Assembly (NCBI RefSeq): GCF_034366625.1
Contig: NZ_JAXMIH010000005.1
Span: 186,001-250,000 of the forward strand
Length of the DNA stretch: 64,000 bases
Source of the DNA: Prosthecobacter sp.
Lineage (GTDB): Bacteria; Verrucomicrobiota; Verrucomicrobiia; Verrucomicrobiales; Verrucomicrobiaceae
Direction of reading: 5' to 3'
The notes beneath the pieces were generated by a model. It saw nothing but the letters and a program-made list of their open reading frames with translations. It ran no database searches and had not been told where the DNA came from. Positions 9,801 through 16,423 of this stretch are shown in pieces; position 1 is the first letter of the stretch, and every line of letters starts with the position of its first letter. Position numbers and translations under genes: made by a program.

Positions 9801-11930
9801 CCCTTCGAGCGCTGGACGATGGACCAGTACTATGAAACCGCGTCCTACTTCGCCCAGGTCGATCTCAAAGGCGATCCACAGGCCAAGGGAGCCACCATCG
9901 GCGGCACCGCCGTTGAAGGCGCAAAGCCGCTGTATGAAATCGTCTCTGACAAAAAAGACGGCGACGTGACGCACCTGCGCACCAACAAGCCCGTGTCGCC
10001 CCAAGTGCCGTTTGATGCCGAACTGGTCAGCAAAACCGCCACCACCCGCCGCGACCAGTTTGCCACCTGGATGACCAGCGCGGACAACGATTACTTCGCC
10101 ATGAGCTACGCCAACCGCATCTGGGGCTACCTCACCGGAACCGGCGTCATCGAGCCGCTCGACGACATCCGCGCCGGCAATCCGCCGAGCAATCCCGAGC
10201 TGCTACAATACCTCACGAACGAGTTCATCCAGAGCGGCTTCAACGTGCGCCATCTGATGAAGCTCATCGCCAACAGCCGCACCTACAACCTCAGCCTCGC
10301 CACGAACAAATGGAACGAGGACGACAAAACGAACTACAGCCACGCCAAGGCGCGTCGTTTGCCCGCTGAAGTGCTCTTTGACTCCGTCTTCGCCGTCACC
10401 GGCAGCATGCCAAACATCCCCGGCGTGCCCAAAGGCACCCGCGCCGCCGCTTTGGCCGATGCACAGATCAAACTGCAAGACGGCTTCCTCACCAACTTCG
10501 GCCGCCCCGCGCGTGAGAGCGTGTGCGAGTGCGAACGCAGCAACGAGGTCAATCTTGGCCCCGTCATGGCCCTCATGAGCGGCCCCACCGTCGGCGATGC
10601 CATCAGCGATCCCGGCAACGCCATCGCCAAGCTCACCGCCGAGATCCAGGACGACCGTCAGCTCGTCGATGCCATCTTCGTCCGCGTCATCAACCGCCAC
10701 GCCACGCCCAAGGAAATCGACGCCGCCCTCGCCAGCATGGCCGGACTCGATGAGGAGAACAAAGCCCTCGCTGCGGTCGCGCAGGCCAAAGAAGCCGAGC
10801 AGAAGCCTCTCATCACCAAAGCCGAGCAGGAACGCCTGCTCGCCATCGACACCGCGAAAAAGGAACTCGAAGCCTACAAAGTCAAAATGGCCCCCGAGGT
10901 GAAGAAACAGGAGGAAGCCCGTCTCGCCGCCATCAAGAAGGCCGAAGGCACCGTGAAAGCCGCTTTTGACACCGCGTCCGCCAAGCAGCCGAATTGGGAG
11001 AACTACCTCGATCTCACCACCGAATGGCATCTTCTCGATGTGAAGCCCGGTCGCGTCGGAGGCGTCGAAAAACTCGAAGTGCTGCCCGATGGCTCGTTGT
11101 TCGCCACCGCATTGCCCGAAGGCAAACAAACCAACGGCAACTACCAACTCACCGGCAAATCGAGCCTCGCAGGCATCACCGCCATCAAGCTCGAAATGCT
11201 TCCCGATGACCGCCTGCCCAACAACGGCCCCGGCCTCGCTCCTGACGGCAATTTCGTCCTCGGCGAGTTCGTCGTCACCACCGATGCCGCTGATGCCAAA
11301 CGCAAACGCGGCTCCGGCGTGGCCCAAACGCTCAAGAGCCCGAAAGCCGACTTCGAGCAGAAGGACTTCCCCGTCACCGAGGCGCTGAAAAAAGGCAATC
11401 GCGACCGCGGCTGGGCCGTGAGTCCCGAAGGCGGCTTCCGCCACGAGGCGACGTTCCAATTTGAAAAGCCCATCACGAATGAAGGCGGCACCAGCTTCAC
11501 CATCCAGATGACCTCCGCCTTCCAAAACGGCAAATACAACCCCGGCCGCTTCCGCCTCTGGGTCACCAACAGCCCCACCGTCCGCTTCGGCGTCCCCGCC
11601 GATGTCGCCGTCGCCCTCAAAGCCGCGAAACGCACCCCCGCGCAAACCGCCACCCTCACCGCCCACTTCCTGAACCAGTTCCGCGACTACCAAGCCCAGA
11701 AAAAGCTCCTCGCCACCGCCAAAAAGCCCCTCGCCGTCGATCCGCAGCTCATCGCTTTGGAAACGAAGCATACCGACACCCAAAAGCCCATCGTCCTCGA
11801 CCCCAAGCTGATCCAACTCCGCCGCGACAGCGACCTCAGCACCAAACAGCTCACGAATAAGCGTCTGACCGCCGCGCAGGATCTGGCCTGGGCCTTGATC
11901 AACTCACCGGCGTTTTTGTTTAATCATTGA
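6831..11930 (+). CDS. Giant PSC1-WD40-Ig-like-PSD1 (DUF1549/DUF1553) cytochrome-type protein
   Basis: The product has 1,699 residues. ATG at 6831 gives a signal peptide (to about residue 20); the frame is open to 6699 but that extension is not signal-like. Domain order: PSC1-like cytochrome with CNGCH at 48-52; WD40 repeats with SPDGK/APDGK blades (about 130-500); a BIG2-like Ig domain (about 525-610); a second cytochrome-like motif CNAGTCH (634-640) with GYDP; another Ig-like domain; DUF1549 from about 825 including CNKCH (984-988); DUF1553 from about 1065. After about 1300 come an Ala/Glu/Lys coiled coil and a beta-sandwich-like insert, and only then the usual DUF1553 ending (DLAWALINSPAFLFNH). 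Probably periplasmic; the biochemical role of PSC/PSD proteins is unproven. Confidence 0.9.
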   Translation: MKMTRLLVPALFLAAAVHAAPPKKDEGIDPNKPVSFYKHIRPIFQAQCNGCHQPAKKKGDYIMTEFLALLKGGEEGGAIVPGKAAESNMLKLLKPDEKGKVEMPQKADPLHATQIALIERWINEGAKDDTPASAKAQYDMAHPPVYVTAPAITSLEYSPDGTQIAVAGYHEVLIHKADGSGVVARLVGLAERIQKLAWSPDGKKIALTGGSPARMGEIQIWDVAAKKLELSKSLTFDTLYGASWSPDGKYVAFGCGDNAMRAIEAATGKEMLFMGGHSDWVLDTVWGVDGKHVVSCGRDMTVKLTEVTTQRFIDNITSITPGALKGGVQVLSRHPSRNEILIGGTDGVPAIYRMERITKRVIGDNANLIRKFPAMEGRIFGVDFAPDGKRIAAGASYEGTGAVNIYACEYDSTMPPEVKKIVETVNGKGKELDDWVTKGVKQLSATALPCGIFSVTFSPDGKTVAAAGQDGQIRLIDAATGKIAKEFVSVPLVKEKILAASDVIADDAVRVEVKQDDKVETLHLGPTVASIEVEPANIKIGKPAEYAQLLVTAKMSDGTRADVTRMAKIVAANDGVIDIDTRGMVRPDKDGSTNVQIAFLGKTASVPVVVAGMNAPLKPDYVRNVMPIMSKLGCNAGTCHGSKEGKAGFKLSLRGYDPVYDVLAFADDLSSRRANVASPEHSLMLLKASGSVPHEGGQLTVPGELYYETLKAWISQGAKLDMKTPRVTSIELSPKNPVVEKVGARQQLRVIARYADGYVRDVTAEAFIDSGNGDVIEADKKGLMTSLRRGEAPILARFEGSYAATTITVMGDRTGFAWKDPEKWNKIDELVAQKWQRMKIEPSGVCSDEDFLRRIHLDLTGLPPKPEEVTAFLADKRDLRTKRSEIIDKLIGNPDFVEHWANKWADMLQVNSKFLGSEGATGLRAWIKQQVADNTPYDRFAYRIITATGSNKDNPAASYFKTVRTAEELSENTTHLFLATRFNCNKCHDHPFERWTMDQYYETASYFAQVDLKGDPQAKGATIGGTAVEGAKPLYEIVSDKKDGDVTHLRTNKPVSPQVPFDAELVSKTATTRRDQFATWMTSADNDYFAMSYANRIWGYLTGTGVIEPLDDIRAGNPPSNPELLQYLTNEFIQSGFNVRHLMKLIANSRTYNLSLATNKWNEDDKTNYSHAKARRLPAEVLFDSVFAVTGSMPNIPGVPKGTRAAALADAQIKLQDGFLTNFGRPARESVCECERSNEVNLGPVMALMSGPTVGDAISDPGNAIAKLTAEIQDDRQLVDAIFVRVINRHATPKEIDAALASMAGLDEENKALAAVAQAKEAEQKPLITKAEQERLLAIDTAKKELEAYKVKMAPEVKKQEEARLAAIKKAEGTVKAAFDTASAKQPNWENYLDLTTEWHLLDVKPGRVGGVEKLEVLPDGSLFATALPEGKQTNGNYQLTGKSSLAGITAIKLEMLPDDRLPNNGPGLAPDGNFVLGEFVVTTDAADAKRKRGSGVAQTLKSPKADFEQKDFPVTEALKKGNRDRGWAVSPEGGFRHEATFQFEKPITNEGGTSFTIQMTSAFQNGKYNPGRFRLWVTNSPTVRFGVPADVAVALKAAKRTPAQTATLTAHFLNQFRDYQAQKKLLATAKKPLAVDPQLIALETKHTDTQKPIVLDPKLIQLRRDSDLSTKQLTNKRLTAAQDLAWALINSPAFLFNH

Positions 11931-11941
11931 TCGTCGATTTG

Positions 11942-11988
11942 CGCGGCAGCGTCTTGGAGTGCGGTGGCAAGCCTTGGCGCGACACCGC
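11942..11988. repeat. Intergenic palindromic element, family B, copy 1
   Basis: Eleven bases after the PSD1 gene, bases 11942-11960 match 18 of 19 bases with the arm of the element at 12401-12491 (CGCGGCAGCGTCYTGGAGT). The sequence following can fold through GCGGTG (11961-11966) with CACCGC (11983-11988). No matching second 19-base arm is present, so this is a partial or diverged copy. Confidence 0.5.
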
Positions 11989-12078
11989 TGTCGTGTGCCG
12001 GACGGCGTTTGGAGTCCGAAGATCATTCTTCCCGCGCTCAATTGACAACCTCGTGCCGCCTTGCACCATCGCTTCATC

Positions 12079-12393
12079 ATGACGACGACCCATTTTTCAG
12101 AGGACATGATTCGCGAGCGCGGCGATGCGTTGCTGCGGATTCGCCATATGGAGCGGACGGAAGAAGCGCGGTTGCGCCGGGAGAGGCAGCGTCCGGTCTT
12201 TCGGGAATGGATATTCTGGCTGGGCGTGTTTGTCGGGCTTGCCACGAAGAGCGGAGAGTCCCAATCAAATGGGACGGTGATGCTGGCGATCATCCTTTGT
12301 GTGGTCGCTTTGGACCGTGCCGCTAGAAAGCGCGCTCAAGCCGTGTGGGATTGGGACGAACTGCAAAAATCCAAAGATAAACCGCAGAGCTGA
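12079..12393 (+). CDS. Small two-helix membrane protein, unknown
   Basis: The 104-residue product has a charged N-terminal half (RIRHMERTEEARLRRERQR), two hydrophobic segments (around EWIFWLGVFVGLA and VMLAIILCVVAL) separated by a short polar loop, and a charged C-terminal tail. This layout resembles small inner-membrane proteins. The ATG at 12079 is preferred to an upstream TTG at 12061. No family is recognised. It lies between two copies of the family B palindrome, an accessory-looking stretch. It is considered real because hydrophobicity and charge are well organised, but it could be a spurious frame. Confidence 0.5.
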   Translation: MTTTHFSEDMIRERGDALLRIRHMERTEEARLRRERQRPVFREWIFWLGVFVGLATKSGESQSNGTVMLAIILCVVALDRAARKRAQAVWDWDELQKSKDKPQS

Positions 12394-12400
12394 CAAACCT

Positions 12401-12491
12401 CGCGGCAGCGTCCTGGAGTTCTCCAGCTTTTCGCGCACCAAGGAACGCTCGAAAGCGCCGGAGGACCGGCGCACTCCAGGACGCTGCCGCG
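12401..12491. repeat. 91-base palindromic element, family B, copy 2
   Basis: A perfect 19-base inverted repeat (arms 12401-12419 and 12473-12491, CGCGGCAGCGTCCTGGAGT) encloses about 53 bases that include a smaller palindrome GCCGGAGGACCGGC. The size and terminal inverted arms resemble a MITE or a large REP element. It sits just upstream of a kinase-like reading frame that lacks a normal start codon. Confidence 0.7.
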
Positions 12492-12520
12492 CCGAAGCCA
12501 GCGCCAATCGCCATGATTGA

Positions 12521-13318
12521 CTCCCCGCGCCCGGCGTCGTAGCCTCCGGCCAGAGTGAGTTCCGAAAAAAAACAGATTCCAATCCATGGGACGAAGGCCA
12601 TTCGCTTGAAGCCTTCCACCACCGATTACGCGACCTTTGCCGTCACGACGGCACGGGCGATGGGAGTGACCGGGCCGCTCGCGCCGCGCACGAAACCGAA
12701 CAAGCGTGCGCTCTGGCTCGCGAACTCGAAATCCTGAGGCGGGCCGGGCAGACCTTTGAGGAGTTTCGGAATTCCGACACAGGACTGCGCTGCGGCACGG
12801 AGCATTTGGTGGAGTTCGACGATGAAGCCGGTCGCGTGATCAAAATCACCGTTCCGCCCAAGTTCGGTCTGATTCCGGCCGTGATTTCCGTGCCACAAGT
12901 GAACCTGAGGGACGATCCGGCAATTCCTCCTTTCCGAAAGGACATCGGCATCGTTCACGCGGCTCCTTTGGAGTATCTGGAACGATGGCTGGCGGCCAAC
13001 GCGGTCTTTGAAGACGATGTTCGCCTCACCTCGGTGATCGAATGGTCCGACGGAAAGATCTCTTTTGCCATCAGCCAGCCGCAATACCACGGCGAACCTG
13101 CGACAGATCGCGAGATCGAACATTTTTTCACCGAGGCCGGCTGGACCCGCATCCCTGATGATTCCGGCCATCTGCTCTTTTTCAACTACGCCTTCAATGT
13201 CCTCGCCATCGACGCCCTGCCGCGCAACTGCTACATCAAGGACGGCAACCTGCTGCCCTTCGATGTGATTCTCTGCCATCCTGACGAGTCGCTTCAAGAC
13301 TTCCTGAAACTGTATTGA
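12521..13318 (+). pseudogene. Polyvalent-protein-type kinase-like frame without a recognisable start
   Basis: The frame is open from just after a TGA at 12518 to the stop at 13318, but contains no ATG, GTG or TTG before a TTG at 12806. Protein-like sequence already runs upstream of 12806 (RLRDLCRHDGTGDGSDRAAR, then AHETEQACALA), so the real N-terminus is earlier. The rest fits the kinase fold found in phage/mobile polyvalent proteins: GTEHLVEFDDE..RVIKIT with a VAIK-type lysine, ISQPQYHGEPATDREIEHFF, a catalytic-loop-like DALPRNCYI and a DFG-like LPFDVI. Either translation starts at a rare codon such as CTG or the 5' end was lost, perhaps with insertion of the adjacent palindrome. Substrate unknown. 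Confidence 0.6.
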
Positions 13319-13321
13319 ACC

Positions 13322-13993
13322 ATGACCTCAGCAAGCTCCCCACCCGCCGACACCGTCGTCCTCATCCACGGACTTGGGCGCACGCGGCGCAGCATGTGGG
13401 TGGTGGGCATGTGGTTGAAATTCTGCGGCTATCGGGTGACGAGCATTGGCTATCCGTCACATCGCGTTTCGATTGCGGAGGCAGTAGAGAGGCACATCGG
13501 GCCGAGGCTGGCAGAACTGCAGTTCGCAGAAGGATCGCGTGTGCATTTCGTGACGCATTCACTTGGAGGGATCGTGTTTCGCGCCTGGGCGGCGCAGCGT
13601 GATCCTGCGTTTCCATTGGGGCGTGCCGTTCTGCTGGCTCCGCCGAACCAAGGGAGCCAGATCATTGATGAATTGCGTCAATGGCGCTGGGTGCGGTGGG
13701 TTTTGGGGCCGGTTTCAGCGGAACTTGGCACAAACGCAGACAGTACTCCGAACAGCCTCGGTCCGCTGCCGCCGGAAACGGGCATCATCATGGGCAGCAA
13801 GGACACGCTGCCAGTCTTCCGCCATCTCCTAGGTCCTGAGTCTGACGGTGTCGTCACCATTGCGAGTTCACATGCCGATGGGGAGACAGATTTCATCCTG
13901 CTGCCGGCGAACCACGCCACCATCATCCTGCAACCGGCTGTTTTCAGAGCGGTGCACCGCTTTCTGCGCACGGGCAGCTTCAAGGAAGCGTGA
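13322..13993 (+). CDS. Alpha/beta hydrolase, lipase/esterase-like
   Basis: The 223-residue product carries the HGLGRT oxyanion-hole motif near the N-terminus, a nucleophile elbow THSLGG (Ser), an Asp in GPESDGVVT and a His in PANHATI, which makes a complete Ser-Asp-His triad in normal order. Such proteins are often called PGAP1-like or triacylglycerol-lipase-like esterases. There is no signal peptide, so it is probably cytoplasmic or peripherally membrane-associated. It starts 3 bases after the kinase-like frame, and its 3' end faces the pyrophosphatase gene, converging within 6 bases. Substrate not predictable. Confidence 0.8.
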   Translation: MTSASSPPADTVVLIHGLGRTRRSMWVVGMWLKFCGYRVTSIGYPSHRVSIAEAVERHIGPRLAELQFAEGSRVHFVTHSLGGIVFRAWAAQRDPAFPLGRAVLLAPPNQGSQIIDELRQWRWVRWVLGPVSAELGTNADSTPNSLGPLPPETGIIMGSKDTLPVFRHLLGPESDGVVTIASSHADGETDFILLPANHATIILQPAVFRAVHRFLRTGSFKEA

Positions 13994-13999
13994 GGTGTT

Positions 14000-15754
14000 T
14001 CACGGTGCCTCCAGCTTCGTGACGACATGGCTCATGTACGGGAAGAGCTGCTTCTTCCGGCTCACCACACCGGCCATGTCATAGACGTGCTCTTTGGCCT
14101 GCGGGTAGTCGATGGCGTCGATGACGCGCTGATCGCCGGCGACGAGCAGGACGCTGTGATGGCGCGTGATGTCGGTGACCATGAGGCAGGCGAAATGGAG
14201 GCTGTGCTTGGTGAGTAGCGATTGCAGCGCGCCTTGCAGCTCGGTTTCGCGCTTCCAGAATTCGTCGAGGCCAAGTTCTTCGATCTGGGAGATGCTGATG
14301 TGCCAGCCGTTTTCCTCGAAGACCTTGCGGTCGCTTTCGAGGGCGCGTTCCGGCGTCTGCTCGCGCAGCATGGAACCGGCGGCGAAGAAATCCTTCACAA
14401 ACTGGGCGCTGTCGATGCCGCCGATGCCGGCGAGCCATGCGAGGATCTCTTTGTCGGTGTCTGTCGTCGTCGGGCTGGTGAGATGCAGCGTGTCGGAAAT
14501 GATGCCGGCGCAGAGGCAGATGGCCGTGCCTTTGTCGGGCGCGGCTTTTTGCATGCGATACATGATGCCGACGATGGTGGAGGTGCTGCCGACCGGCTCA
14601 TTGATGAAGCGGATCGGCTCCTTGGTGCGCAGATTGCCGCTGAGACGATGGTGGTCGATGACCTCGATGATTTCCGCCTCGTCGGCACCGGCCACGGCTT
14701 GAGCGAACTCGTTGTGATCGACGAGTACGAGCTTCATGCGTGGCAGGTCGATGAGATCGGACTTCGAGAACACGCCGAGGAGGGTGTGTGTTTCCTCATC
14801 GACGACGGCGAACAGGGGCTGGGGTGAATGCTGCGCCGCAGGGACGATCTCGCGCAGCGGGGTGCGTGAGCCGAAGGACAAAAACTCATGCGTCAGCGCC
14901 TCGCCGATGGGACGCGAGAACCGCAGAAGCTGCGAGGTGCTGGCGGTGTCATAGGGCGAATAGATGATGGCGACGCCCTTCTCCGCAGCTTGCGTGAGGA
15001 TGCTGGAAGCGGCTTTGAACTTGCCGGTGATGATGAGGCAGCGTGCGCCCATTTCGACAGCGAGTTCGTGAATCTCCGGCCGGTCACCCGTCACCACGAC
15101 AAGACGGTTGGCTGTGAACTGCTGCGCGCGCTTCCGTGTGGTTTCCAAACTGGATGCAGCAACTACGAGCACGAAATCCTGAATCGTTTCCAAATCAGGT
15201 GCGGAGCCGCCGAGGATGCCATCGAGCGCGTTCACGATGTTCAGCAGGCTTGTGCGCACCTCGCGATTCGCCGCGACGGTCTTTTCGTTTGTGCGGGCGG
15301 GCAGGAAAAGCTGCGCCAGCTCCTGAATCGCCGGCATGCCGAGCAGGCGGCCCTCGTCATCGACGACGGGAATGCTGCGGAAATTGTGATCCATCATCAT
15401 CCGGTACACGGAGAGGAAGGTCTGGTGCGGGCTGGCGGTGAAGACATCGCGCCGGCAGATGGTGGCGGCGGTGGGCCGCACATCGAGCAACAGCTTCGGC
15501 GCGGCGACACCGGCGGTTTGCAGCACCCAGTTCGTGCGCACGCTCAACTCGCCACAGCACGCGGCCTCGGCCTTCATGCCGCGCACATCGCGCAGAAACG
15601 CCGCGTAGCCGATGGCCGAGCAGATCGCGTCCGTGTCGGGATTGCGGTGGCCGATGACATGAACCGTGTCCGGCGAGACCAACTGACGCGAGGCCGACGA
15701 GATCCGAATGATCGACGGCGAACCTGCTGTCTTGGCAGTGTCAGAGGCGGCCAT
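14000..15754 (-). CDS. ppaC: Manganese-dependent inorganic pyrophosphatase with CBS and DRTGG domains
   Basis: Family II pyrophosphatase (DHH superfamily), hydrolysing PPi to phosphate in the cytosol. The 584-residue product has the N-terminal metal motif GHRNPDTDAICSA (35-47), then an inserted regulatory region: first CBS motif (SIPVVDDEGRLLGM), a DRTGG-like domain (middle, with ARCLIITGKF), second CBS motif (LFAVVDEETHTLLGVFSKSDL), followed by the DHH core motifs LVDHNE and VIDHHRLSG and the C-terminal DHHA2 domain. Plain PpaC enzymes have about 310 residues; the extra length is the CBS/DRTGG module that in studied relatives binds adenine nucleotides or diadenosine polyphosphates to set activity. 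Confidence 0.95.
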   Translation of the reverse strand: MAASDTAKTAGSPSIIRISSASRQLVSPDTVHVIGHRNPDTDAICSAIGYAAFLRDVRGMKAEAACCGELSVRTNWVLQTAGVAAPKLLLDVRPTAATICRRDVFTASPHQTFLSVYRMMMDHNFRSIPVVDDEGRLLGMPAIQELAQLFLPARTNEKTVAANREVRTSLLNIVNALDGILGGSAPDLETIQDFVLVVAASSLETTRKRAQQFTANRLVVVTGDRPEIHELAVEMGARCLIITGKFKAASSILTQAAEKGVAIIYSPYDTASTSQLLRFSRPIGEALTHEFLSFGSRTPLREIVPAAQHSPQPLFAVVDEETHTLLGVFSKSDLIDLPRMKLVLVDHNEFAQAVAGADEAEIIEVIDHHRLSGNLRTKEPIRFINEPVGSTSTIVGIMYRMQKAAPDKGTAICLCAGIISDTLHLTSPTTTDTDKEILAWLAGIGGIDSAQFVKDFFAAGSMLREQTPERALESDRKVFEENGWHISISQIEELGLDEFWKRETELQGALQSLLTKHSLHFACLMVTDITRHHSVLLVAGDQRVIDAIDYPQAKEHVYDMAGVVSRKKQLFPYMSHVVTKLEAP

Positions 15755-15779
15755 GCGTCATTTGAATGGGATAAAAGAC

Positions 15780-16376
15780 TCAAGCGAAGCCCAGCGCGGT
15801 GATCCGCGCATGCACGGCGTCCTTGTTCTCCAAAAGCTCGGCGATCGGATCCCATTTGCCGCTGGTGAGCGCCTCGTGAGCGGTCGTTGGCAGGTTGATG
15901 GCAAACTCCTGGTCTTCAAAGAACACTTTTCCAGCAGCGACGTCGATGGTGACCTCGAGTTGCGGGTTGCGCTCAATCTCCGCGGCGAGCACCCGGATGT
16001 CAGAGCCGGAAGCCACCGCGCAGGGGATTCCCAGCGTGGTGCAGTTGCCAAAAAAGATCTCCGCAAAGCTCTCGGCGATCACCGCCCGGATGCCGAAGCG
16101 ATACAGCGCCTGCGGGGCATGCTCACGCGAGCTGCCACAGCCGAAGTTCGTGCCGGAAAGCAGGATGTTGGCGCCTTTGAAACGTGGGTCGTCCAGCGGA
16201 TGGCCGGTGGGTTTGCCGTCCTTGTCGAAACGCACGTCGTAGAAGGCGAATTCGCCGAGGCCGTCAAAGGTCACACACTTCATGAAGCGTGCGGGGATGA
16301 TGCGGTCGGTGTCGATGTCCGAGCCGGGCACATAAACGCCGCGGCCGGCCACTTGGGTGATTTTTGCGAGAGCCAT
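15780..16376 (-). CDS. leuD: 3-isopropylmalate dehydratase small subunit
   Basis: The small (swivelling) subunit of isopropylmalate isomerase in leucine biosynthesis, partner of LeuC. The 198-residue product has the aconitase-domain signatures GSDIDTDRIIPARF, GTNFGCGSSREHAPQAL and FAEIFFGNCTTLGIP, and normal family length. The ATG at 16376 (MALAKITQVAGRG) is the start; the frame continues upstream to 16559 but that part overlaps the next gene's 3' end and is not LeuD-like. No leuC is in view, so the pair is split or leuC lies elsewhere. It lies 25 bases from ppaC on the same strand. Confidence 0.95.
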   Translation of the reverse strand: MALAKITQVAGRGVYVPGSDIDTDRIIPARFMKCVTFDGLGEFAFYDVRFDKDGKPTGHPLDDPRFKGANILLSGTNFGCGSSREHAPQALYRFGIRAVIAESFAEIFFGNCTTLGIPCAVASGSDIRVLAAEIERNPQLEVTIDVAAGKVFFEDQEFAINLPTTAHEALTSGKWDPIAELLENKDAVHARITALGFA

Positions 16377-16423
16377 GAGGGCCGCGATACTAGCGGGATT
16401 CGCCGGGAGGGCAAATGCGCATC

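Noticed and set aside
7824..10004. A 726-residue minus-strand frame opposite the PSD1-type gene
   Set aside because: Shadow frame: rich in His, Asp and Ala repeats with no domain.
12555..12737. A 60-residue frame starting GTG in the kinase region
   Set aside because: Competes with the kinase frame, which has clear motifs; could be part of a frameshifted 5' end but has no similarity itself.
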